The notes below the pieces were generated by a model. The model was not told the DNA's origin. It did not search any database and saw only the letters and a program-made list of their open reading frames with translations. A stretch of 64,000 nucleotides of DNA from Paenibacillus agricola (GTDB lineage Bacteria > Bacillota > Bacilli > Paenibacillales > NBRC-103111): the NCBI RefSeq assembly GCF_011440305.1, contig NZ_JAAOIW010000021.1:1-64000 (forward strand). Reading direction: 5' to 3'. Within the stretch, counting starts at the first letter, position 1, and each line of letters opens with the position of its first letter. This document shows, in pieces, positions 8,425 to 18,278 of this stretch. A program made the translations under genes and the position numbers.

Positions 8425-9985
8425 CGAAGAGCATGTTCGGGAAGGAATTATGTTGGCTTTGGATTGGGAGAAAATTGGTGTCCAGGAGCTATTGTTCGCG
8501 GAAAATGGGTTGCAAGCTTTGGAATTGATTAAATTGCATGATTTTGCCGTTATTTTCTGTGATATGAACATGCCGGGAATGGATGGAACCGAGTTGCTGC
8601 TGCAGCTACGCCAGTTTAATCAAACGACACAGATCATCGTAGTAAGCGGTTATGATAATTTTGCATACACACACGCGGCACTGCTGGCAAAAGGTGTGGA
8701 TTACCTGCTTAAGCCCTTACGAACAAGAGAGCTGGTGCAATCGCTTGAACGGGCTATGTCCGCATGGAAAGAACAAACAAGCCATTTGGATAAGGACATT
8801 GAAGCCGGGGAAAAGCTACGCCGAGCAAATGCCTTATTGGACGAGCAAAAATTAGTCGGATATTTCAAAGGGGAAACCGCATTTAACGAAGAAATCCGCC
8901 GTTTATTTTCGAGAAGGGGTCTTCGAGTCAACCAAGTAAAAGTGGCACTGATTTTGCCTATTAACAGATCCGAGCTCCTTTATGATCGCTTCCGTGGGGA
9001 TTCGGAATTGCTTATTTTTTCACTGAATAATATTGCCCATGAAGTGCTAAACCGTTATGGAGCCCATTATTTATGCCGACTTGATGATTATCAATGGCTG
9101 CTATTGACCTTTTCCGAGGATCCTATGGGGGAAAATCAACATCATTATTATTTAGAGAAGGTGGCAAGCTCCTGGTTGAATACGCTGGGGCTTAAGGTTC
9201 TGGTCGGGCTTCATGAAGGAGTAGCCACGGTAGAGAATTTGCCTGAAGCCATCGGGGGAGCGAGGTTTGCCTTGCAAAGATGCGACATCCTTAATAACGA
9301 ACCCGGCAACAATGTCCTGTCACATAAATTGCCTCGATTGACTGAACAGCAGCTATTATTGCATACGGCTTTTACACGGAAGGACAAGTCATTGGCGGTG
9401 GCTACCATCCGTTCATTTACCCGTATTTTGAGGGAAAGGATGTCTTTAAGGCTGAGGGATCTTCAAGGGTTTACTCATGAGGCGAACCTGATGCTCGAAA
9501 AGATGGGCGGTATTCAGCATGCGGAAATGAAAACAACCAACAAAATTATACCCTTGTGGATCGCGGATTTGGATGAATGGGAACGGCTATTAATCGATTT
9601 ATATTCATCTCTTATTGATGAGAGCGAGGGTGAATTCAGTGCCCGCAGCATCGAAGCGATCTATGATTATATAACGAATCATTATGAAGAGGATATTTCC
9701 TTATCCATGCTGGGCGCCAAATTTAATTTTAATCCATGGTATATTTCAAGGAAATTTAAGGAAATTTACAAAACGACGGTAATAACCTACCTGACTCAGC
9801 TCCGAATCGGCAAATCCAAATCATTACTTTCAAGTACGAACATCTCCGTATCTGAGATGGCTAATATGCTGGGGTATACGGATGAAAACTATTTTAGTAA
9901 GGTATTTAAAAAACAGACGGGTATTTCTCCACTTCAATTTCGAAAAAGCCAAAGGGATGAAAATGGCCAGAATCCTGAAAAGTAA
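8402..9985 (+). CDS. YesN-type response regulator (receiver plus AraC HTH)
   Basis: I start it at ATG 8402 (MKVLIVDDEEHVREG), preceded by GGGGGG. Upstream in-frame codons lie inside the kinase gene. The receiver domain has the acidic pair DD at residues 7-8, phospho-acceptor Asp54 in FCDMNMPGMDG, and the distal Lys in YLLKPLRTRE. A long middle region leads to a C-terminal AraC-type double HTH (LSMLGAKFNFNPWYISRKFK and ISVSEMANMLGYTDENYFSK). It should activate the adjacent sugar ABC importer in response to the kinase. Confidence 0.92.
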   Translation: MKVLIVDDEEHVREGIMLALDWEKIGVQELLFAENGLQALELIKLHDFAVIFCDMNMPGMDGTELLLQLRQFNQTTQIIVVSGYDNFAYTHAALLAKGVDYLLKPLRTRELVQSLERAMSAWKEQTSHLDKDIEAGEKLRRANALLDEQKLVGYFKGETAFNEEIRRLFSRRGLRVNQVKVALILPINRSELLYDRFRGDSELLIFSLNNIAHEVLNRYGAHYLCRLDDYQWLLLTFSEDPMGENQHHYYLEKVASSWLNTLGLKVLVGLHEGVATVENLPEAIGGARFALQRCDILNNEPGNNVLSHKLPRLTEQQLLLHTAFTRKDKSLAVATIRSFTRILRERMSLRLRDLQGFTHEANLMLEKMGGIQHAEMKTTNKIIPLWIADLDEWERLLIDLYSSLIDESEGEFSARSIEAIYDYITNHYEEDISLSMLGAKFNFNPWYISRKFKEIYKTTVITYLTQLRIGKSKSLLSSTNISVSEMANMLGYTDENYFSKVFKKQTGISPLQFRKSQRDENGQNPEK

Positions 9986-10105
9986 ACCGTTCTATGAAAA
10001 CCAGTCCCGATTTTCCCTTTTTAGGTTAAAATATTCTCTTCCGATACTTCTCGCTAACCAGTAAAGTTAGAGAAGAACGTGATCAACTACTTTGGGGGAA
10101 TAAAG

Positions 10106-11419
10106 ATGAATAGCTTTAGGAAAAAGACAATGAACCAAATATTGTTGCCTTTTATGTCAGTCGCTCTGCTCGCAGCGGTTGTTTCTGGCTGCGCTGGCGG
10201 GACGGAAGCCAACGATAATAAGGGCGCAAGCACTAAAGAGGGCACAAGCACTAAAGATACAGCGAAAAAGGCGACCATTAAAATCCTGCAAAACAAAATC
10301 GAAATCACTGATAAAGTAAAAGCTATGGTGGCCGATTATATGGTGCAGAATCCGAATGTCAACGTCGAGGTTCAAGTTGTTAAAGATTACAATACACTGA
10401 TCAAAACCCGCTTCGCTGCCGGGGATGCGCCTGATATTTTCACCACTGCGGGATATAGCGCCATGGAGTCCTGGTCAGAAAATTTGTTAGATTTGTCGAA
10501 TGAGCCATGGATGGCGAAGGTTTCCCCGATGACGGTGGAAGGAATGACATTCAAAGGGCAAAAATTAGGCTTCCCGATGGCCTACGAAGGCTTTGGCGTT
10601 GTTTATAACAAAGAATTGTTCGAAAAGGCGGGTATTAATAAGCTGCCAGCAACATTAACTGAGCTTACACAGGTAGCTGAGAAATTAAAAGCTGCCGGCA
10701 TCACGCCTTATAAAGAAGCTTACCAAGAAACGTTTCCTTTGTACCATATTTATAATTTGGCATTTGCTTATGAAAAGGATCCAGCCGCCTCTTTGCTAAA
10801 ATTACAAAAAGGTGAAATGAAAATTAAAGATCTTGCCAACATTAACAAGATGTTTGACGTTCTAGATTTGGGTATGAAATATGGAAAAGGACAGGAATCG
10901 ATCGGCGTGAGCTATGACAGCCAAGTAGCAGATTTCGCTACAGGTAAAATTGCCATGATCCATAATGGAGTATGGACGATTGATCCTATCACGAAAGTAA
11001 ATCCGAATGTTAAGATGGGGATGTTCGCGCTTCCTATCAATGACAATGCCGATGAAACGAAAATGCCCGTATCCGTACCAGGCTATTATGTCATCAACAA
11101 AGAATCGAAGAACATCGAAGAGAGCAAGAAATTCCTTGCTTGGCTACATACCAATGGCCAAAAATATCTGGTTGATTCCTTCAAATTTATCCCGGCATTT
11201 ACGGATTTGAAAACCACCCCTGAACTTGGACCTTTGGCGGTTGATATGTCCCCGTATGTTACGAATGGAAAAGCTATTCCGTGGACACAAAATGCTTGGC
11301 CGGTCGGATACAAGGAAGATTCACCGAAACGGCTGCAAGCCTATATTGGCGCCCAAACCAACAGAGAGCAGGCCATTGCTGAATTGCAAAAGGATTGGGA
11401 TAACCGAGTAAAAAAATAA
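10106..11419 (+). CDS. ABC transporter sugar-binding lipoprotein
   Basis: The start is ATG 10106 after GGGGGAATAAAG (437 residues). The N-terminus is a lipoprotein signal: a lysine-rich start, a hydrophobic stretch and the lipobox VVSGC, followed by a Thr/Ser/Lys-rich linker. The mature part has the family-1 solute-binding layout (TRFAAGDAPDIFTTAGYSAM, VYNKELFEKAGI, ATGKIAMIHNGVW). It captures an oligosaccharide outside the membrane and delivers it to the two permeases that follow. The ligand is not readable. Confidence 0.9.
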   Translation: MNSFRKKTMNQILLPFMSVALLAAVVSGCAGGTEANDNKGASTKEGTSTKDTAKKATIKILQNKIEITDKVKAMVADYMVQNPNVNVEVQVVKDYNTLIKTRFAAGDAPDIFTTAGYSAMESWSENLLDLSNEPWMAKVSPMTVEGMTFKGQKLGFPMAYEGFGVVYNKELFEKAGINKLPATLTELTQVAEKLKAAGITPYKEAYQETFPLYHIYNLAFAYEKDPAASLLKLQKGEMKIKDLANINKMFDVLDLGMKYGKGQESIGVSYDSQVADFATGKIAMIHNGVWTIDPITKVNPNVKMGMFALPINDNADETKMPVSVPGYYVINKESKNIEESKKFLAWLHTNGQKYLVDSFKFIPAFTDLKTTPELGPLAVDMSPYVTNGKAIPWTQNAWPVGYKEDSPKRLQAYIGAQTNREQAIAELQKDWDNRVKK

Positions 11420-11433
11420 CATGATATACGAAC

Positions 11434-11470
11434 AGGTTCCTGGTGAATGACAGTGCCGGGAGCCTTTTCA
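11434..11470 (+). terminator. Attenuator hairpin between binding protein and permease genes
   Basis: AGGTTCCTGG (11434-11443) pairs with CCGGGAGCCT (11456-11465), using two G-U pairs, and TTTTC follows. A partial terminator here would give more binding protein than permease, a common arrangement in sugar ABC operons. Confidence 0.55.
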
Positions 11471-11525
11471 TTTCCTTAATATAACTTTATTTCCTTAATA
11501 TAACCATAAGAAAGGAGAGCGTAAT

Positions 11526-12401
11526 TTGAGAACAAACACGAGACAATTCCTCGCATATCTAACTTTTGTCGCCCCGGCGGTTATTTTTTTTGCCCTGATC
11601 ATCCTTATTCCGTTAGCTCGAGCTGTCCTTTACTCTTTCCAGGACTGGAATGGGATTAGCAGCCACATCGGATTTGCCGGCTGGGGAAATTATAAGCGGC
11701 TGTTTCAAGACGAGGATTTTTTGAAGTCCTTTATTTTCACCTTTAAATATGTGGCTGTTACGACCCTTTTATTCAATTTAGCGGGTCTTCTCCTTGCTTT
11801 GGTGCTCAATATGGCGTTCAAAACGAAAAACTTGCTTAGAACCAGCTTTTTTTTACCGCATGTCATTGGATCGGTCATCATCGGCTTCATTTGGCAATTT
11901 ATCATTGTTCAACTGTTCGGCGAGATTGGAAAAGCAACAGGCTGGGGACTTTTTGAGAAAAATTGGCTCAGCTTGCCAGATTATGCATTCTGGTCGATCG
12001 TGCTCGTTGCTGTTTGGCATTCAGCAGGCTATTTTATGGTTATTTATTTGGCCGCTTTACAAGGAGTACCACAGGATCTGCTCGAAGCCGCAGAAATTGA
12101 TGGCGCTGGCCGTTGGAGAAGATTTTGGAATGTGACGCTGCCGCTTATTCGTCCAGCTATGACTGTGTGTCTATTCCTGGCCATCTCAAGCAGCTTCAAA
12201 GCCTTTGACTTGAATTTTTCTTTAACAAGAGGCGGACCCTTTGGATCAACCGAATCGTTGGCATTGCAAATATATTCGGACGCCTTCGTGAAAAACCTGT
12301 TTACTTACGGAGCGGCAAAGGCCGTTATCTTTTTCCTGGTTTTAGCCAGCATAACCTTAGTTCAGGTTGGTGTTATGAAGCGCAGGGAGGTAGAAATGTG
12401 A
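11526..12401 (+). CDS. Sugar ABC transporter permease (MalF/UgpA type)
   Basis: Translation begins at TTG 11526 with the ribosome site AAAGGAGAG. The 291-residue protein has about six membrane helices and the inner-membrane EAA loop that docks the ATPase (EAAEIDGAGRWRRFWNVTLP). It pairs with the next permease, which overlaps it by four bases (ATGTGA). No ATPase gene is in the cluster, so a shared MsmX-type ATPase probably energises it. Confidence 0.9.
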   Translation: MRTNTRQFLAYLTFVAPAVIFFALIILIPLARAVLYSFQDWNGISSHIGFAGWGNYKRLFQDEDFLKSFIFTFKYVAVTTLLFNLAGLLLALVLNMAFKTKNLLRTSFFLPHVIGSVIIGFIWQFIIVQLFGEIGKATGWGLFEKNWLSLPDYAFWSIVLVAVWHSAGYFMVIYLAALQGVPQDLLEAAEIDGAGRWRRFWNVTLPLIRPAMTVCLFLAISSSFKAFDLNFSLTRGGPFGSTESLALQIYSDAFVKNLFTYGAAKAVIFFLVLASITLVQVGVMKRREVEM

Positions 12402-13234
12402 ACAATCAGCAGCATTATGGATTAAGCAAATTGACTTTGGAATTAATGATGATTGTATTGGGTTTGCTTTTTCTGTTCCCCCTTTATATTACATTTATCA
12501 GTGGATTTAAAACTTATAATGAAATTATGCAATCTGCATGGTCGTTGCCCCAGAGCTTTGATTTCCACAACTTTGCGACGGTCTGGAAGCAAATTAATAT
12601 ACCTGGCGTATTTATGAATTCATTAATAGTAACGGTTGCTTCAGTTGTATTCATTTTGCTGATTAGTTCAGCGGCAGCCTATCAATTGGTAAGACGGCCG
12701 GGGATTATTAGCAACATCGTTTTTTATTCCATTTTGTCATCCCTTGTTATCCCTTTTCAAACCTTAATGATCCCCTTGGTTAAGATTGCAAGCGAGTTGA
12801 GATTGATCGATTCTCTGTATGGACTTATTTTCGTCTATTGTGGTTTCGGTATTCCTCTAGCACTTTTTCTGTACCACGGATTTATTAAAGCCATACCGCG
12901 AGAATTGGAGGAAGCCGCCCATATCGACGGATGTGGGGTATTCGGTGTCTATTTTCGGATTCTACTGCCGCTTATGAAGCCGATAACGTCTACAATTGCA
13001 ATTCTTCATACACTGTGGATATGGAACGATTTCTTGCTCCCGCTTATTATGCTGACCTCTGCCAAAAACAAAACGCTACCCTTAGCGTCCTCGATTTACT
13101 TCGGAGAGTACAGCAATGAATGGGGACTAGCAATGGCAGCTTTATCGTTCGCGATTATACCGATGGTTGTGTTCTTCCTGATCATGCAAAAATATATTAT
13201 TCAAGGGATTACCTCAGGAGCCGTCAAGGGTTAA
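12398..13234 (+). CDS. Sugar ABC transporter permease (MalG/UgpE type)
   Basis: Starts at GTG 12398, overlapping the previous stop codon, so the two are translationally coupled. The 278-residue protein has six hydrophobic helices and the EAA loop EEAAHIDGCGVFGVYFRILLP. It is the second half of the channel for the sugar bound by the lipoprotein upstream. A short hairpin (13241-13263) follows but lacks a clear U-tract, so transcription may continue into the phosphoesterase gene. Confidence 0.9.
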   Translation: MNNQQHYGLSKLTLELMMIVLGLLFLFPLYITFISGFKTYNEIMQSAWSLPQSFDFHNFATVWKQINIPGVFMNSLIVTVASVVFILLISSAAAYQLVRRPGIISNIVFYSILSSLVIPFQTLMIPLVKIASELRLIDSLYGLIFVYCGFGIPLALFLYHGFIKAIPRELEEAAHIDGCGVFGVYFRILLPLMKPITSTIAILHTLWIWNDFLLPLIMLTSAKNKTLPLASSIYFGEYSNEWGLAMAALSFAIIPMVVFFLIMQKYIIQGITSGAVKG

Positions 13235-13315
13235 GCTAAGCTGCTGGCTCTATCAACCAGCAGTGGCAACTCGGTTCTATTTAATTTGTAAAAGTAAACT
13301 AGATAAAGGGAGAGA

Positions 13316-15121
13316 ATGATGATGAGAATCGTGATTCTGGGTGATTTTCATTTAAAGCCCGAAGATTATGAGCTTACCCGATCAGCGATGGAGGATATTG
13401 CCAACTGCAAGCCGGATCTAATGATTCCGCTCGGAGACTTCGGAAGCCAAGGGAAAATCGGCTATATTTCTGGACTAGAAGAGGCTGAACCCTTTTTAAG
13501 GCAACCGGGAGTTCCTTTAAGACCGATTTTAGGTAACCACGATTTGGAGAGAGAATCAGGCAATGGTGAACAACTGAAAGGGACCATCGAAGAACATTTT
13601 TGCCAGATGTTTGAGTTAGATAAGCCTTATGGAGTGCTGGAATACGAGCACGTTCGATTCTTTTTTGCCTCAACTGAGCCCCAGCAGCCGGATTCCTGCT
13701 ACGACGTGCAGGAGGTTTTTGCCACGGATGAACAGTTTGCCTGGATTAAGAATAAGTTAAAAGAGCGCCCAAATGTTCCTGTCATTTTCTTCACGCATGC
13801 TCCCCCGGTTGGGTCGGGGTTACGTACCGTACCGCGTGTGCATGTACGTTCGACAAATGCTTACTTGGATGAGAACCATGATCCTTACCGCTGGTATCAT
13901 TTATTCAAGAATACGCCAGAGATCGTCATGTGGTTCTCAGCCCACTATCACTTAAGCCACATTCACCCGGATTCCCACACATACCGATTCGGTACACACT
14001 TTTTTATAACGGGGGTTCACGGAGGTTCCTTCACGCGAGATGGGATGAGGCAATCCAGAATCGTGGACATTCAGGAAGATTCCGTGCAGGTGTTAACACT
14101 TGATCACATCAAGCGGGCTGTGACCCATGATGTTGAATGGTTCCATAAGGGTCATATAAGGTCCTTGCTTAAAAAAACCGAGGTTTCTTTGTCCCGGGTT
14201 ACCTCGATGTCAGTTGGCGAAGCCTCGGCCTTTCAAGGCGGTATTATCCCATTGTCTGGTGGTCGCTGCCTGGTCTCGACGGAAGATGGCTTTACCTGGG
14301 AGGCCGAACCCAAATACGAGGCTGTTTTCGGTACGTACCATATCGGTCCTGTATTAACGGGAATTGCAGCAACGGATGATTATATTTGGATGTCTTGGGG
14401 AAATTCGCTCGGTCGCAGCGAACGTCAAAGCCCTTGGCGGTTTGTTCGTGATGCCAATGGGGCGTGGCCGTTTACCAAACAGCAATTTAACGAAGAAGTC
14501 AGCGCTATGGCTTTATGCCCGGATGGTGGAGTGTGGGCGGCTTCAGGCTTGGCTTTGTGGAAGGTTTATGATTTCTCGGAGGTTGGGAAGCTATCCGTAG
14601 TAAGGGTAGCAGAGCTTCAGGAACAAAGCCGGAAATTGATTTCGGATGGACACTCGTTATGGTCATTGAGTAGCTCTGGAGTCTTGTATGGCTATGATGG
14701 CCAGAAGCAGTTGTTCGAGCCCTACATGGAAAATGTGCAGGCATGGGATTGTTGGAAAGTATGGGCAGCCGGACTTTGCATAGAGAATGGGGAGCTTCTG
14801 CTGAAGTCGTGGGAAGATCAAGATGAATATACAATGTCACTGAAGACCTTGCCCGTACAAAATGATGACATGAATCTCTTGGTATTATGCTTAGGAAACC
14901 ACCATGTTTTAGTCCTTGTCGACGGACAGGTGTTCTTTGTCAAAGTGAACCAGCAGTCGATGAAAAGGCTTGAAACGGCGGAAGGGCGTGTGACTTCGAT
15001 TGCGAGATCCTATAACGGTAGTCGAGAAGATGAATGCTCTTCGTTTTATATGGGATTGGATGCGAACAATATAGATACTCGACCTAAGCTTGAATTGTGG
15101 GAGAAGATTGTCCATCATTAA
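13316..15121 (+). CDS. Calcineurin-like metallophosphoesterase with C-terminal domain
   Basis: A 601-residue protein. Three consecutive ATG codons follow GGGAGAG, so the exact start is uncertain by up to two residues. The metal-binding motifs are in order: LGDFHL near the start, PLGDFG, ILGNHDLE, then FFTHAPP and SAHYHLSHIHP. The catalytic domain ends near residue 270. The remaining 330 residues contain repeated Trp/Gly-rich segments such as GGVWAASGLALWKV and DGHSLWSLSSSGVLYG, suggesting a beta-propeller. There is no signal peptide. It lies at the end of the sugar importer operon and may dephosphorylate a sugar or cyclic nucleotide, but the substrate is unknown. Confidence 0.8.
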   Translation: MMMRIVILGDFHLKPEDYELTRSAMEDIANCKPDLMIPLGDFGSQGKIGYISGLEEAEPFLRQPGVPLRPILGNHDLERESGNGEQLKGTIEEHFCQMFELDKPYGVLEYEHVRFFFASTEPQQPDSCYDVQEVFATDEQFAWIKNKLKERPNVPVIFFTHAPPVGSGLRTVPRVHVRSTNAYLDENHDPYRWYHLFKNTPEIVMWFSAHYHLSHIHPDSHTYRFGTHFFITGVHGGSFTRDGMRQSRIVDIQEDSVQVLTLDHIKRAVTHDVEWFHKGHIRSLLKKTEVSLSRVTSMSVGEASAFQGGIIPLSGGRCLVSTEDGFTWEAEPKYEAVFGTYHIGPVLTGIAATDDYIWMSWGNSLGRSERQSPWRFVRDANGAWPFTKQQFNEEVSAMALCPDGGVWAASGLALWKVYDFSEVGKLSVVRVAELQEQSRKLISDGHSLWSLSSSGVLYGYDGQKQLFEPYMENVQAWDCWKVWAAGLCIENGELLLKSWEDQDEYTMSLKTLPVQNDDMNLLVLCLGNHHVLVLVDGQVFFVKVNQQSMKRLETAEGRVTSIARSYNGSREDECSSFYMGLDANNIDTRPKLELWEKIVHH

Positions 15122-15164
15122 GGTTCTATCAGTATGGACCTGTAAAACAAAAGAGGCGAGTGAA

Positions 15165-15881
15165 ATGGAAAGTATAGATCAACATCTTTGGAGCATCACA
15201 CATTGGGAACTTTTTTGGAGATTGCTGTTATCCACGATATTAGGTGGCCTGATAGGAATCGAACGGGAATGGAGCAACCATGCAGCAGGCTTTCGCACCC
15301 ACATCCTCGTTTGCCTGGGCTCTACCACCATTATGCTATTATCCATTTATGGGTTTTCTGAATATGTGAATGAACCCAATGTGCGAATCGATCCTGCCCG
15401 TCTTGCTGCACAGGTTATCAGCGGGATCGGCTTTCTCGGTGCAGGTGCAATAATGAGAAACGGTAACATTATCAAAGGATTAACAACTGCTGCATCCATA
15501 TGGGTTGTTGCTGCTATCGGTTTGTGTGTAGGTGCAGGTTTTTTTACCGGGGCTTTGTTATGTACACTATTTGTCTTAATCAGCCTATATGTATTGAATA
15601 AGCTGGAAAGGTTTAAATTGAAGGATCGTAAAAACCGTGAACTTGAAATCGAAGTTATCGATCAAGCAGGTATTCTGGTGAAAATCAATTCCACCTTCAA
15701 GGAATATGGCATTGAAATAGTCAGTATGAAAGTTGTTTCTGACTATTTCACGTCCCGTACTGATAAAGAATCAACCACTTTAGTTATGCAATTCACACTG
15801 CAAGTAAAAAAACAAGAGAAGTATATGGCAGCTATCGATACCATCACCTCCTGGAAAACTATAGTTTCGATGAGCTACTGA
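15165..15881 (+). CDS. MgtC/SapB-family membrane protein
   Basis: I start it at ATG 15165 behind GAGGCGAG. The longer frame begins inside the previous gene. The 238-residue protein has four or five N-terminal helices with the family signatures LLSTILGGLIGIEREW, GFRTHILVCLGS and ISGIGFLGAGAIM, then a soluble ACT-like C-terminal domain. MgtC proteins help cells cope with low magnesium and modulate the F-type ATP synthase. A strong terminator follows. Confidence 0.9.
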   Translation: MESIDQHLWSITHWELFWRLLLSTILGGLIGIEREWSNHAAGFRTHILVCLGSTTIMLLSIYGFSEYVNEPNVRIDPARLAAQVISGIGFLGAGAIMRNGNIIKGLTTAASIWVVAAIGLCVGAGFFTGALLCTLFVLISLYVLNKLERFKLKDRKNRELEIEVIDQAGILVKINSTFKEYGIEIVSMKVVSDYFTSRTDKESTTLVMQFTLQVKKQEKYMAAIDTITSWKTIVSMSY

Positions 15882-15902
15882 CCCATGCACTTAACATACT
15901 TT

Positions 15903-15929
15903 AAAAAACGCGCATAGCGCGTTTTTTTT
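15903..15929 (+). terminator. Rho-independent terminator after the MgtC-family gene
   Basis: AAAAAACGCGC (15903-15913) pairs with GCGCG plus T-run (15917-15928) around an ATA loop. The uninterrupted U-tract makes this a strong terminator. Confidence 0.85.
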
Positions 15930-16099
15930 ATTATTGTTGTCTAATAATCCCTTATCACTTAGAGAAGGGGATACCCAACAATAGCCTATGTTGGCTGTTT
16001 CGTGATTCCAACTAAGTCTAGTAAGCGTGTCGAAAGTTTCAAATGAACTATTAGGAAAAGCTAGCATTGTCGGATAAATTGGAGGTGATGGATATTTTG

Positions 16100-16345
16100 A
16101 TGAACCAACAAGAATTAGCACCTCACGAATCAATGGAGCTTCACGAAGTTCTGAACTTTAAAACGCTTTGCCTAGCCAAGTCGAAATTGATGCAAGGCCT
16201 CGTTTTTGACCAAGATCTCAAAGCACTAATGCAGAAAGATGTAGAGCAATCCATTCAAGCCATTGGTGAGCTGAAAGCCATCTATGCGAGAGCCCCTTTC
16301 CAAGTGCCGGTTCCACAAAGCCGCCCCACACGCATTTTAAATTGA
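16100..16345 (+). CDS. CotF-like spore coat protein, short form
   Basis: A protein of about 81 residues, helix-rich, containing APHESMELHEVLNFKTLCLA and DLKALMQKDVEQSIQAIGEL, as in the short YraG-type relatives of CotF. The start is uncertain: GGAGGTGAT at 16081-16089 is followed by in-frame ATG 16088 (too close), TTG 16097 and ATG 16100. I chose the last. The gene order short CotF-like, CotF, AdhB-like matches a B. subtilis sporulation cluster (yraG, yraF, adhB), so expression in the mother cell is likely. Confidence 0.7.
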   Translation: MNQQELAPHESMELHEVLNFKTLCLAKSKLMQGLVFDQDLKALMQKDVEQSIQAIGELKAIYARAPFQVPVPQSRPTRILN

Positions 16346-16356
16346 GGTGAAATCAC

Positions 16357-16743
16357 ATGAATAACGATTATCAAGACCCAATTAACGCTTTAAATATGCC
16401 GGAAATGGCGGATATGACCTTTGCCATGGATTTCCTCTTGCGAGCTAAGGAAGGGGTAAGGAACACCGCAATCGCTTTAACGGAAACCGTATCCCTAGAT
16501 GCAAGAGCGCTCCTGAAGAATCAACTCCATCAGGGCCTAGCGCTGCATCAAGAAATTTCTGGCTTTATGATGGGCAAGAAATGGTTCCACCCTTATGAGT
16601 TGGGTAAACAATACCAATTGGACCAACTTTCGGCGAAAAATACAGCCATGATCGGGCAAATGAATCTGTTCCCGGGCGATACGTCTCGCAAAGGCATGTT
16701 CGATCGGGCGCCAGATGAACACATTGGGGGAAGCCAAGTATGA
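16357..16743 (+). CDS. CotF-family spore coat protein
   Basis: A 128-residue protein starting at ATG behind GAGGTGAAATC. It carries the CotF-type ferritin-like helices: [20 protein letters not shown] and [20 protein letters not shown], then [14 protein letters not shown]. It is a likely structural protein of the spore coat. Its stop codon overlaps the ATG of the alcohol dehydrogenase gene (ATGA), which points to coupled expression. Confidence 0.8.
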   Translation: MNNDYQDPINALNMPEMADMTFAMDFLLRAKEGVRNTAIALTETVSLDARALLKNQLHQGLALHQEISGFMMGKKWFHPYELGKQYQLDQLSAKNTAMIGQMNLFPGDTSRKGMFDRAPDEHIGGSQV

Positions 16744-17876
16744 AAGCGGTAACGTACCAAGGCATTAAAAATGTCCTCGTCAAAGAGGTGCCGGACCCGA
16801 AAATCGACAAGCCCGACGATATGATCGTGAGGATGACAAGTACCGCCATATGCGGATTGGACCTCCACCTTATTCACGGCATGATCCCTAACCTGCAGGA
16901 GAATTATGTCATTGGGCATGAGCCCATGGGCATTGTGGAAGAGGTAGGTCCCCATGTCACCAAGCTAAAGAAGGGCGACCGGGTGATCATCCCATTCAAT
17001 GTTGCTTGCGGGGATTGCTTTTATTGCAAAAACCAATTGGAAAGCCAATGCGATAACTCCTACGAAAACGGGGAAATGAGCGCCTATTTCGGTTATTCTG
17101 GAACGACTGGTGGCTACCCTGGCGGGCAGGCTGAATATTTGCGTGTACCCTTTGCGAATTTCACACACTTCAAGATTCCCGATAGCTGTGAAGAGTCGGA
17201 TGAGAAGCTGTGCTTAATTGCTGACGCTATGACTACTGCATCCTGGAGCGTGGACAACTCCGGGGTGAAGGATGGGGATACGGTTATTGTGCTGGGCTGT
17301 GGTCCTGTGGGGCTACTGGCGCAAAAATTTTGCTGGCTGAAAGGTGCGAAACGGGTCATCGCTGTCGATTATGTCGATTACCGCCTGCAGCATGCGAAAC
17401 GGACGAACAACGTGGAAATTGTCAATTTCGAGTCAGGGCCGAATATAGGCAGCCACTTGAAGGAAATGACTAAGGGGGGCGCTGACGTCGTCATTGATGC
17501 GGTAGGGATGGACGGCAAGATGAGCGACCTGGAGTTCCTCGCAAGTGGCTTGAAGCTGCAAGGTGGTGCAATGGGGGCGGTTGTGATTGCTTCTCAAGCG
17601 GTTCGAAAAGGCGGTACCATCCAAATTACAGGTGTATATGGCGGGCGCTATAACGGCTTCCCTCTGGGCGACATCATGCAACGCAACGTCAACATCCGCT
17701 CTGGGCAAGCCCCTGTTATTCATTATATGCCTTATATGTACGAGTTAATTGCGTCAGGCAAAGTCAACCCGGTGACGTGTGACTCACGTAATCCCACTTA
17801 GCGAAGCGAAACATGGAAATGAAGTATTTGACACGAAGACTGATAGTTGCATCAAAGTTATTCTGAAGCCATTCCA
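16740..17876 (+). pseudogene. adhB: Zinc-dependent alcohol dehydrogenase (AdhB-like), frameshifted near its end
   Basis: The main frame gives 353 residues of a medium-chain zinc dehydrogenase: GHEPMGIVEEVG with the catalytic-zinc His-Glu pair, the structural-zinc cysteines in CGDCFYCKNQLESQC, and the NAD-binding VLGCGPVGLLAQ. The frame breaks after GKVNP at about 17775 and stops at 17799-17801. A shifted frame continues with HVIPLSEAKHGNEVFDTKTD and then CIKVILKP, the normal end of the family. Restoring one G in the CCGG run and one G in GTGTG rejoins the reading frame, so this may be a sequencing fault rather than a dead gene. An IS110 fragment begins immediately after the natural end. Confidence 0.75.
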
Positions 17877-18278
17877 AAGCAGATTAAGCAGTTGCACACC
17901 CCTTTTCTTAAAGGGTTCAAACTCTTCTTTGTAGTACATCTCTCCCAACAAATAAGCATCAGCAGCATCCGTCTTCACTTTACGGAGGCTGGACTTTCTA
18001 AGCCGATTGGAGATAAGCGGATTAATGACAATATACAGATAATGATGTTCCTCCAAGAACTGAACCACCGGACTTTGGTAATGCCCAGTAGCTTCTAGAA
18101 CAAGCAAAGGACGTTGTCCGGACGTATGCTCTACATCGTGAACAGTTTGAAGTAGCTTCGCCAGTCCTTCACGGGTATGTTCGAATTGAAACGTTCCTCT
18201 GTACGGTTTACCGCGCTCTAAAAAGGCTTGTCCATGGCTCTCTCCTTTAGAAATATCTAACCCGATAACAGGATTCAT
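17877..18278 (-). pseudogene. IS110 transposase, N-terminal fragment
   Basis: Residues 1 to about 134 of a DEDD transposase starting at ATG 18278: GLDISKG with the first catalytic Asp, LVLEATGHYQSP with the Glu, and KVKTDAADAYLLGEM with the last two Asp. After LLNL the frame runs into antisense sequence of the alcohol dehydrogenase gene. It has no catalytic serine domain and cannot be active. Confidence 0.85.

Noticed and set aside
11420-11525. Riboswitch in the gap between binding protein and permease genes
   Set aside because: Only one simple hairpin is present and there is no conserved aptamer core. An attenuator explains it better.
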